Assembly (NCBI GenBank): GCA_016219545.1
Contig: JACRMH010000029.1
Span: 1-48,307, forward strand
DNA from: Chloroflexota bacterium
Lineage (GTDB): Bacteria; Chloroflexota; Anaerolineae; Anaerolineales; Villigracilaceae
DNA length: 48,307 bases
Direction of reading: 5' to 3'
Shown piece by piece: positions 24,541 through 32,830 of this stretch. The notes under the pieces are model-generated. The model was not told the origin of the DNA. It searched no databases and worked only from the letters and a program-made list of their open reading frames with translations. A program made the position numbers and the translations under genes. Numbering within the stretch: the stretch's first letter is position 1; each line of letters starts with the position of its first letter.

Positions 24541-27500
24541 TTATTTTTTGTCTTTCATGCTCAACTGCGCGATGGTCATGGGCGCGCCCAGGGCGTGACC
24601 GAGCTCGCGTGCCGCAATTTGCAACACGGCTTCCACAGTGGTGGCGCTTTGGATCTTCTGGCTGATGAGGTTGAGGGTACTTTCGCGTTGAGCCTGTTGC
24701 TGTGCGCGCTCAAAGGAACGTGCATTCTGCAGGGCGGTGGATACCTGTGAAGCCAGTGTTTCATAGATGCTGGCATCTTCATCCGAGAAGGCGTTAAGGT
24801 GTTCTGACTGTACATCCAGCACGCCCAGCAGTTGATCGCCGATGAACAACGCAACGGCCATTTCAGATTGGGTTTCAGGCAGAAGTGGATTTGGCAGCCA
24901 GCCGGCCTCATGATGCACATCGTTGACGATCACCGGCTGACCGGTGCGGGCGGCGCGTGCCACGAGAGACTGTTCCTTCTCTAATGGGATGACCGCTGTG
25001 CCGTCAGTGCCTTCATGAATATCGCCTTCCTTGTAACCGCAGGCTGCGATCTTCAGTTCCCTTGTATTTTCATTGAAAATGAAAATATGGGCGTGATACA
25101 GACCGAACTTGCGCTGGGTGAGATGCACCACTGAATGCAGCATCTTATCAATATCCAATTCGCGGGAGGATACAGAACTGACTTCAGCCACAGCCGCAAG
25201 TTGGCGGGCGCGTTTATCCAATTCGATTTGACCGCGCTTGGTCTCTTCAAACTGGCGCAAACTTTCGATGTGAGCGCTAAGGCGTTCAGCCACTGTATTG
25301 GCTAATTCGAGTGACTCTGCATCGTCTGACCCAAGCCCCTCGACAACAAGTTTGCCAACTACTTCATCGCGTACTATGAGCGGCAGACTCATGGACCCTT
25401 CGTTTGGTTGAGTTCCATTCTGATCATATGGGCGGACTTCATTCAAATCATAAAAATAGCTCAAGCCTTCATTGATATTGGCCTGTTTGTAAATCTTCCA
25501 GCCTTCGCGGGTCAAGCGGCGTGAAGCTTCTTCCGCCTCAAAGCGGTAGCGTTCCGCGCTATCCAGCAGGCGCAGGCTTTCGATCTGTTGAGATACCTGC
25601 CGCGCCACTGCGTGTACCAGATCGGACCCTAATGCGATGGAGGACTGTCCCTGCATTTCCACGACCAGATTTCCAAGCGCTTCACCGATGACGGAAATGG
25701 GTGCGGTGAGAGCATTTTCTGTGGGTGATACTTCCTGTGTGCCGATCAGTGCGATCTTGTTTTGCTCGAAGACAAAGCCGGTCTCTTCGGGCCTGTGGAT
25801 GGCATCCATATATTCGTTCCAGTTGGTGCGTGATTGACGGCGCGCCTGAGCTTCAACTTCAGCGTGGGCTCGTTCCGTTTCTGCGAGGAAGGTCGCATTT
25901 TGAATGGCGATGGCCAATTGTCCCGCCAGCGCTTCGAAGGCTGATAATAGATCTTCATTCAACGCGTCAGCTTTTTGGCTTTGAAGGTCGAGCACGCCTA
26001 CCACTTTTTCACCGATCATGAGCGGGACGGACATTTCTGAACGTGTCTCGGGCAGGAGCGGGTTCGGGCGGAATGTGGAACTGTCAGCGGTGTTGGAAAT
26101 AACCACGGGATGTTTCTCGGTTGCGGCGCGTCCGTTAATGGAGGAAGTGTTCAATGGCAATTGGTGAGCGCGCGCCAGCAATTGCTGTCCCACCGAACCC
26201 GTGCCGGATCTGAGGAGCAATGCCGTCCCGCTGGGATTCGTCAGATAGACCTGGACATAATACAGGTCAAAGCGTGACCGGATGAGCTCGGTTGCTTCCG
26301 TCAACATAACATCCAGTGAACGCACTTGTGATACGGCGCGACCCACTTCCGAAGCCAGTTCAAGGCTTTGGGTACGTTCAGCAACGCGTTGTTCCAGTGT
26401 TTCAACGAAGCCTCGAATTTGAGATGCCATGTTGTTAAAGGTGATCGCAAGCTGACCGACTTCATCCTGAGTTGTGATCTTCGCTTCAACATTGAAATCG
26501 CCGGAAGCCAGCTTTTTAGCTGTGTTGGTCAACTGCAAAATTGGAGCGGTCAAATTTCGTGCAAAGAAGAAGCCGATCATGGCGACCAACGCGGCCAAGA
26601 TCAAACCCGTTAGAAGAATGGCGCGGAGTTGGGTATCGGCTGGTGCCAGCGCGTACTGACTGTCTTCGTGAAGAACGATCAGCCAGTCTTGACCATGAAC
26701 AGTTTCATTACTGCTTTGAATGACAGCGGTACTGACGAAACTTTGCGCGCCTTCATACATGAATTCCGAATAAGGGCGGGTCGTTGCGCGTAATTGGGAC
26801 TGTTCTGCGGCGGATGAAGTATCGAGTTTCCCATTACGCAGGATCTGTCCATCTGGAAATAGAACTTCTACTGATGTTCCCTCAGTTTGATTTGTGGAAA
26901 ATGCGTCGAGCAGGGATTGCATGGTGACTGTAGTCCGAAGGACGCCAATAACCCGGGTGGTTCCCGACGCATAGATCGGAACAGCCATGTTGATGGAGTA
27001 GACCTTTGCGCTTTCATCGTATTCGATACTGCCGATGTAGTTTGCCCCGACACCGTTGTTATAGGCTGTTTGCCACCAGGTCTCATCGGACTGGTTATAG
27101 TCAGAGGTGCGGTTTGTTGCCGCAATAACGGCCCCATATTTATCGGTGACGAAGAGTTCGACATTCTCAGGATAAGTGTCGCGATAGGTACGCAATTGGA
27201 AAGCCGTAAAATTGTTAATTTTCGAAAACACCAACGGGTCCGCATCGTTATCCGCCTGGTCGGCTGCCACCCACGTTTGGTCTAGCTGTTCGATTTTGGA
27301 TTTGATCGCAGCCTCATCGCCTGTGTAGGAAACATTGGAACTTGAAGCAAGTCCTTCAAATTGGGGGCGGATGAGCGTCAGGTATTCCAAATGTCTGGCG
27401 AGGAATGACCCAACCAATTCTGCCTGCGAGTCTGCGCCGGATTGCAGGATGGTACCGCTGTCTTTGATGATCTGAGTGCGTGTGATCTGGTTGGCTACGA

Positions 27501-28110
27501 TGCCGAAAACGACCATGGTGAGCAGGGTAATACCAATAATTGTCACCATGATCTTGGTGCGGATATTTCCTGTTACAGACTGGCGCGCTATAAATGCGAG
27601 CAGACCGATTACCGCCAATACTGTGATGGTAGTTGTGAAATTGCCAATTCCTGTATTTAACCGAAAGGCCGGATTCCATGCCTCAATGCCGATCATGAGC
27701 AGAATTACAACTGAAGCGGCCACCATTGCCGTTCGTCTTCCATTATTTGGCAGAACCAGTCTGATCATGATCATTGCCAATGAAACGATGTAGACGATCG
27801 CGATGTAAATAAGACCTTTGAGCAGGAGCACAGCCATAATTGGCGGGACCAGCGTTCCCATTAAAAAGAGAAGCCAGGTTCCAAGGGCATGGCGGCCGCG
27901 TTGGATAAGCCCGTAGCTGATGATGCTCACGATAACCATCATGGCAGTGATCGGCATTAGGATCTGGTCTGACAGGTCGAAGCGTCCCTGCTGAAACACA
28001 ACAACGTTGTAGATCGAATAACCAAATAAAACCACACCCATGGCCGCGAAAACCCCGGCCGCCCACAGTGCGATTTGATTTTGTGTTGTTGATTTATCTT
28101 GTTCACTCAT
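24541..28110 (-). CDS. Membrane sensor: 7TM, dCache, HAMP, GAF modules, no kinase
   Basis: 1189 residues from the ATG at 28108-28110, chosen because GAGG lies 6 bases upstream; the frame is open to an ATG at 28155. About 14-215: seven membrane helices, with QQGRFDLSDQILMP after the first. About 230-505: extracytoplasmic dCache-like sensor (FVTDKYGAVIAATNRTSDY, DETWWQTAYNNGVGANYIG, VYSINMAVPIYASG). Then a helix (about 508-530), HAMP, a GAF (595-755, RPNPLLPETRSEMSVPLMIG), two degenerate modules (SRTNW, TREGW), a second GAF (975-1135, LPNPLLPETQSEMAVALFIG) and a 50-residue GAF-start stub. No HisKA, HATPase, GGDEF, EAL or MCP domain is present, so signal output must pass to a partner, probably the soluble kinase encoded next. 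The gap to that gene is 29 bases. Confidence 0.9.
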   Translation of the reverse strand: MSEQDKSTTQNQIALWAAGVFAAMGVVLFGYSIYNVVVFQQGRFDLSDQILMPITAMMVIVSIISYGLIQRGRHALGTWLLFLMGTLVPPIMAVLLLKGLIYIAIVYIVSLAMIMIRLVLPNNGRRTAMVAASVVILLMIGIEAWNPAFRLNTGIGNFTTTITVLAVIGLLAFIARQSVTGNIRTKIMVTIIGITLLTMVVFGIVANQITRTQIIKDSGTILQSGADSQAELVGSFLARHLEYLTLIRPQFEGLASSSNVSYTGDEAAIKSKIEQLDQTWVAADQADNDADPLVFSKINNFTAFQLRTYRDTYPENVELFVTDKYGAVIAATNRTSDYNQSDETWWQTAYNNGVGANYIGSIEYDESAKVYSINMAVPIYASGTTRVIGVLRTTVTMQSLLDAFSTNQTEGTSVEVLFPDGQILRNGKLDTSSAAEQSQLRATTRPYSEFMYEGAQSFVSTAVIQSSNETVHGQDWLIVLHEDSQYALAPADTQLRAILLTGLILAALVAMIGFFFARNLTAPILQLTNTAKKLASGDFNVEAKITTQDEVGQLAITFNNMASQIRGFVETLEQRVAERTQSLELASEVGRAVSQVRSLDVMLTEATELIRSRFDLYYVQVYLTNPSGTALLLRSGTGSVGQQLLARAHQLPLNTSSINGRAATEKHPVVISNTADSSTFRPNPLLPETRSEMSVPLMIGEKVVGVLDLQSQKADALNEDLLSAFEALAGQLAIAIQNATFLAETERAHAEVEAQARRQSRTNWNEYMDAIHRPEETGFVFEQNKIALIGTQEVSPTENALTAPISVIGEALGNLVVEMQGQSSIALGSDLVHAVARQVSQQIESLRLLDSAERYRFEAEEASRRLTREGWKIYKQANINEGLSYFYDLNEVRPYDQNGTQPNEGSMSLPLIVRDEVVGKLVVEGLGSDDAESLELANTVAERLSAHIESLRQFEETKRGQIELDKRARQLAAVAEVSSVSSRELDIDKMLHSVVHLTQRKFGLYHAHIFIFNENTRELKIAACGYKEGDIHEGTDGTAVIPLEKEQSLVARAARTGQPVIVNDVHHEAGWLPNPLLPETQSEMAVALFIGDQLLGVLDVQSEHLNAFSDEDASIYETLASQVSTALQNARSFERAQQQAQRESTLNLISQKIQSATTVEAVLQIAARELGHALGAPMTIAQLSMKDKK

Positions 28111-28164
28111 AACGACCTCGTTTTTTTGCTCGGATTGAAACAGCGGTTGGCGCATCTCAACTCT

Positions 28165-29757
28165 TTAGTTAAGGTTGGTGCCATGGTCATCCTGCTGGCG
28201 GTGGGAATGTATATTCGCGCTGACTCGTGAAGCGCCCATCGCCAGCCCGATTTCGCGGATGGCCGTTTGCAGGGTGTCTTCCACTGTGGTGGCGCGCTGA
28301 ATTTTCTGACCGATGGAGTTGACCAGCGATTCAAGATCAGCCTGCGCTCTGGATTGTTCGAACGAGCGCACGTTCTGGAGTGAAATAGCCACCTGACCCG
28401 CTAGTGATTGCAAAAGCGTGACATCCTCTTCGGCCAGTCCGTTAACTATATTTTGTTGCACATCCAAAACGCCCAGCACTTGATTGCCTGCGGAAATTGG
28501 AACAGCGATCTCGGATCTGGTATCTGGCAATAATGGATTTGGAAGCCAGCCTACAGCCTGCAAAACATCGGGGACGAGTACAGGTTCATTAGTAGCGGCG
28601 GCGCGTCCCACAAGACCGCGTCCTTTCGGTACTCTGTGACCTCGTGCCAGCATGGTGGCTCCGGCTTCACCAGTACCACCTGCCATTAACAAGTCACCAC
28701 TGTCTTCATCCAAAAAGTAGATGTGAGCATGATAGTAATTGAAGGCGGCTTGTACCTGTTCCACCACATCAGTTGCCAATTGGCTGGGGCTAGTGGCAGC
28801 AGATAAGCGACGGCTGACTTCTGATGAAGTGGCCAAGGCACGGGTGCGAGCTTCCAAACTTGCCAGTGTTTCTTTCAAATGAACCGTCATGTTGTTGAAA
28901 TCAACAGCCAATATGCCGATCTCGTCGTTGGATGTGACAGCAACAGTCTGATCATAGTCGCCGTTGGCGATACTGGTTGCCACAAGACTCAAAGCTGAGA
29001 TTGGACGGATGATCATACCGATGATATAAAAAACCATTCCAAAAACTAGAAGACTTAGCAATATACCGACGATCACAGCAATTAAAGCTGCTGAATTTCT
29101 TTGGGTAGCTATTCGGGCAACTGATAACCCAATACGAAATGCGCCCCAATGTTGGCCATTTACATAAATGGGCGCGGAGATATCCCAGGCAAGTTCGCCG
29201 GTATCTCGATGATATTCCTGAAACAAAATGGGCATTATATTCTGCGCTGCGGCAAGTCCGACTGTATCATTAAACATGCGCTTGGTTCGGTTGCCGGAAA
29301 GGTCAATCTGATAATCACCAGTCAAGGGTTTCGAATATATGCTGTCGTGGGTCGGCAAGTATCCATTGACATCCACAGCCACCGCAAACAATACATCAGG
29401 ATCGCCAAGATAGGAATCAGATATTCCTTGAAGGTTGGAATCGGTAAAGGAGTCGTACAGGGTGTGATATTTCGCAGGATCGGTATTGGGAATAAGCTGA
29501 TAGTTTGTGTCAAAGACCTGTTCCTGGGTCAACCGGTTGGTGGCAATCGCATCTTCCAATATATGTGAAATTGCTTTCGCGCCTGTGGCTGCCATGATCT
29601 CGGCCTTTTGCCGCATACCTTTCTCGAAATCATTTCCCTGTTTTTGCACATCGTACCAGATGTAGAGTCCCATCAATGGGACAAGAATAAGACTCACTAA
29701 TACGGAGGCTTTGATTCTCAAGCTTCCTGCTATTTGGGTTCGTAGTTTTTGGAACAT
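28165..29757 (-). CDS. Membrane sensor: Cache-like domain, HAMP, GAF, no kinase
   Basis: 530 residues. Helix 1 (about 18-35, VLVSLILVPLMGLYIWY), extracytoplasmic sensor (about 40-220, FAVAVDVNGYLPTHDS, AWDISAPIYVNGQHWGAFRIGL) resembling the Cache part of methyl-accepting proteins, helix 2 (about 224-248), HAMP (IIRPISALSLVATSIANGDYD), GAF (about 320-470, LMAGGTGEAGATMLARGHRV, NPLLPDTRSEIAVPISAG, VLGVLDVQQ) and a C-terminal stub (LVNSIGQKIQRATTVEDTLQ). There is no output domain. GGAG lies 7 bases before the ATG. Spacing is 40 bases from the gene upstream and 54 to the next. Confidence 0.9.
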   Translation of the reverse strand: MFQKLRTQIAGSLRIKASVLVSLILVPLMGLYIWYDVQKQGNDFEKGMRQKAEIMAATGAKAISHILEDAIATNRLTQEQVFDTNYQLIPNTDPAKYHTLYDSFTDSNLQGISDSYLGDPDVLFAVAVDVNGYLPTHDSIYSKPLTGDYQIDLSGNRTKRMFNDTVGLAAAQNIMPILFQEYHRDTGELAWDISAPIYVNGQHWGAFRIGLSVARIATQRNSAALIAVIVGILLSLLVFGMVFYIIGMIIRPISALSLVATSIANGDYDQTVAVTSNDEIGILAVDFNNMTVHLKETLASLEARTRALATSSEVSRRLSAATSPSQLATDVVEQVQAAFNYYHAHIYFLDEDSGDLLMAGGTGEAGATMLARGHRVPKGRGLVGRAAATNEPVLVPDVLQAVGWLPNPLLPDTRSEIAVPISAGNQVLGVLDVQQNIVNGLAEEDVTLLQSLAGQVAISLQNVRSFEQSRAQADLESLVNSIGQKIQRATTVEDTLQTAIREIGLAMGASRVSANIHSHRQQDDHGTNLN

Positions 29758-29797
29758 TTCGTATCTCCTGTTTTCTGAGTCAAGCTTCTATAGCAGG

Positions 29798-32767
29798 TTA
29801 GTTATTGTTCTCGGAATCATGCAGATCGCTTATTTGTACAATGGACTTCATGCCCAATGCGTGACCTAATTCGCGCGCCGCGATCTGCAGCGCCGCTTCA
29901 ATGCTGGTTGTGCTTTGGATTCTTTGGGTGATGAGGTTCAGCGACTCTTGTTGCCTGGCGCGTTGTGTTCCGAGTTCTTGGGCGCGCTTTTGCTCGGTAA
30001 TGTCATGGTGGACTGCCAGGAAACCGATGATGTCTCCGGCCTCGTCCACGATGGCGCTGTTGGTACCTGCAATGTTTACGAGATGACCATCTTTGTGTTT
30101 GTTGACGAGCTCGCCGGTAACCGTATTCTTTGAAAGGAGGGCTCCCCAGAAGGACTGATAGACCTCCTGAGTGAGAAGGCCTGATTTGATGATCCTGGGA
30201 GTCTTGCCAATGACTTCTTCGGGTGTATATCCGTAAACTTTCTCGAATGCCGGATTGGCATAATTAATGACACCCTTAATATCGGTGGTAAATACCGCGT
30301 CACCTGATCTCTCGATACCCATCTTGAAGCGTGTGCTGTCAGCATATTGCCGCGTATTTTGAAGGGCAATGGCCACCTGGCTGGCGATGGAACCCAGCAG
30401 GTCTGCATCCTGTTCCCCTAAACCTCCAACGACATTATGCTGGATGTCCAGCACGCCCAGAGTTTGTTCGCCTGCCGAGATCGGTACGGCAATTTCGGCT
30501 CTGGTCTCGGGCAGCAGCGGGTTGGGAAGCCAGTTATGATCCTGAGATGTGTCGGACACCAGAACGGTCTTATTTGTTTCTGCGGCGCGGCCAACCAGTC
30601 CTTTCCCCTGTGCGACCCGGTGTCCATTCGCCAGCATGGTTATTCCGGCTTCGCCTGTACCGCCCGCCATAAGCATGTCGCCGCTGGCTTCATCAACCAG
30701 ATAAATGTGAGCATGGTAGTAACCGAATTCCGATTGCACCTGTTCCACCACCTCCTTCACCAGTTTCTTCTGGTCGAGGATTGTGGACAGGCGGCGGCTG
30801 ATCTGGGTGGAGGTTGTTAGGGCTTTGGTACGGTCTGCCACACGTTGTTCCAATTTTCCGATCAAGTCGCGCAATTGGGTGGTCATGTTATTGAATACGC
30901 GGGCGAGTGTGCCGGTTTCATCCTGCGCTGTATCCGGCGCCCTCATTCCCAGGTTGCCTAGGGATATTTGCTCGACCACGTTGGTTAATTCCACCAATGG
31001 TTTCGAGATGGACTGACTGAGGAACACACTCATTCCTACGCTGATCATCAACACTAGAATTAGAATGGCAATGGATAAGTTCAAGGTGCTGCTGGTTTGG
31101 CTTTGAATTTGCTTTTGAGCGTTTGAGAAGGGAGCATTCAATTCTGAGGTTGGAACGATCAATCCCAAGCTGTAGCCGATCGTCGGAAGCGGTGTGTACG
31201 CCACGTAATACTGTATCTTGCCAAGAATCGTTGTTCCCAATCCGCTATCACCTGCCACCATGTGGCGGGTGAGGACCTGTAAGTCTGTTGGACCCTGGCC
31301 CAGAACCGTTTGTTTTGGAGCTTCATTCGGGGCTAATGGTTCATAACTTAATCCGAAAACGCGAAACGCATTTGTGCTTGCCTCGTGCATGGCGATCAAA
31401 TGTCCGGCTGGATCGATCAGGAATGCAAAACCAGTTTGTCCAACCCGTATCGTCCCGATCTGATCGGCAATTTTTACCAATTGAACATCTGCGGCCAAAA
31501 CACCTCTAAATTGATTGTTCTGATCATAGACCGGAGCAGCGCTTGTCACAATAAGCCCGGTTCCAGCCGGGTCCTGATAAGGTTCGCTCCAAACCACCTT
31601 GCGTTGGGGGTTGTTTGCCGGCGTTGCAATACGATAGAAAGGTTGTGTTCTGGGATCAAAATTCGCGGGCACGCTCTCGGCGAGATTGATGTTTGGGTAG
31701 TAGGTTGTAGCGCCGCTTTCGCTGATGAAATAAACCGCCACCATGGTTTGGTCGGATTTCATGGTAGCCGGCACAATAAAATCCATGTATGCGGTTATGT
31801 TTAGATCAGAGATCATTGAGTCGTTGAGTGAAATTGTGTTTGGGATGAACACGGAAGCCACATCAGACTTTGAATTTCCATATTGTCTTCCCGACAACTG
31901 GACCAATTGAGTATGTCCATCCCAATAAGCGCCTGTCTCGAGGACCGTGCTTTTGGAATACAACTTTGACCTGTATCCTGCCAATTTTTCAACATCGGTG
32001 GCGACAGCCAGAAGAGTCTGATCGGCTTGATTCGCCTCTGCTTGAGCCGTATAGTTAAGTTGCTGTTGAGATTGTTGTGTGACCGTATTTTGCAGTTCGC
32101 CTGTCAGAAAGGTTTGGGATACCTGAAAACGGCTATAAGCAAAATATCCAATAAGCGCCACCGACAGGATGCTAACCACCAGGATACTTACAAGCAATTT
32201 TACACGCAGTGGAAAATTGGGGTATTGGCGCGCATAAAAGGCAAGCAGTCCCAGCCCTGCCAGAATGGTGAACGTGTTTATAACCCTGTAAATATCCGTG
32301 GCAACTCGAAACGCAGGGTTGGCCAACTCAATGCCAATGCAGAACAGGACGGTGATAATAGAGGCTATGATCGCCGCCCGTCTTAAATGTTTTGGCAGGA
32401 TGAACTCGATCATGATCGAGGCCATGAGTACAATGTAAACGATGGATGTGACCCCAAAGCCCTTAAGCGTGAACACGGCCGCCAGCGGAGGGATTAACAC
32501 TCCCAGGATGAAGAGAAGCCCCGAGCCGAATTCCTGACTTCCGCGCTGGATCAGCCTGTAGCTCGCGATGCCTGCGCCCAACATAATGACCGCCATGGGC
32601 ATCAGTACTTTATCCGAGAGATCGAACCTTCCTTGTTGTTTACCAAAAACCACATACAACGAGAAAGCAAGAAAAGCCGCCCCAAGGGCAATAAAGATGA
32701 TGGACGCCCAGGTGCTGGCTTGCTGCTGTCTTTCTTCGCTATTTGGTTTGATTTGTTCATTATTCAT
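29798..32767 (-). CDS. Membrane sensor: 7TM, dCache, HAMP, GAF, PAS, no kinase
   Basis: 989 residues. Seven helices at about 20-212 with the same motif QQGRFDLSDKVLMP as the gene at 24541, dCache sensor (about 215-555; DFIVPATMKSDQT, YYPNINLAESVP, DPRTQPFYRIA, VVTSAAPVYDQNNQFRGVLAADVQ), helix, HAMP (SISKPLVELTNVVEQISLGN), GAF (about 655-803, GEAGITMLANGHRV, NPLLPETRAEIAVPISAG), PAS with S-box ending (about 805-930, SGDAVFTTDIKGVINYANPAF, GFLAVHHDITEQKRAQ) and the C-terminal GAF-start stub (LNLITQRIQSTTSIEAALQI). No kinase or other output. GAGGCG precedes the ATG. Paralogous to the 24541 gene. Confidence 0.9.
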   Translation of the reverse strand: MNNEQIKPNSEERQQQASTWASIIFIALGAAFLAFSLYVVFGKQQGRFDLSDKVLMPMAVIMLGAGIASYRLIQRGSQEFGSGLLFILGVLIPPLAAVFTLKGFGVTSIVYIVLMASIMIEFILPKHLRRAAIIASIITVLFCIGIELANPAFRVATDIYRVINTFTILAGLGLLAFYARQYPNFPLRVKLLVSILVVSILSVALIGYFAYSRFQVSQTFLTGELQNTVTQQSQQQLNYTAQAEANQADQTLLAVATDVEKLAGYRSKLYSKSTVLETGAYWDGHTQLVQLSGRQYGNSKSDVASVFIPNTISLNDSMISDLNITAYMDFIVPATMKSDQTMVAVYFISESGATTYYPNINLAESVPANFDPRTQPFYRIATPANNPQRKVVWSEPYQDPAGTGLIVTSAAPVYDQNNQFRGVLAADVQLVKIADQIGTIRVGQTGFAFLIDPAGHLIAMHEASTNAFRVFGLSYEPLAPNEAPKQTVLGQGPTDLQVLTRHMVAGDSGLGTTILGKIQYYVAYTPLPTIGYSLGLIVPTSELNAPFSNAQKQIQSQTSSTLNLSIAILILVLMISVGMSVFLSQSISKPLVELTNVVEQISLGNLGMRAPDTAQDETGTLARVFNNMTTQLRDLIGKLEQRVADRTKALTTSTQISRRLSTILDQKKLVKEVVEQVQSEFGYYHAHIYLVDEASGDMLMAGGTGEAGITMLANGHRVAQGKGLVGRAAETNKTVLVSDTSQDHNWLPNPLLPETRAEIAVPISAGEQTLGVLDIQHNVVGGLGEQDADLLGSIASQVAIALQNTRQYADSTRFKMGIERSGDAVFTTDIKGVINYANPAFEKVYGYTPEEVIGKTPRIIKSGLLTQEVYQSFWGALLSKNTVTGELVNKHKDGHLVNIAGTNSAIVDEAGDIIGFLAVHHDITEQKRAQELGTQRARQQESLNLITQRIQSTTSIEAALQIAARELGHALGMKSIVQISDLHDSENNN

Positions 32768-32830
32768 TGTCGCCTCTTTTATCGATCCAAACTGTGTCGG
32801 TTAGCAGGAGCCAAATTCTGCATTTGCGGA

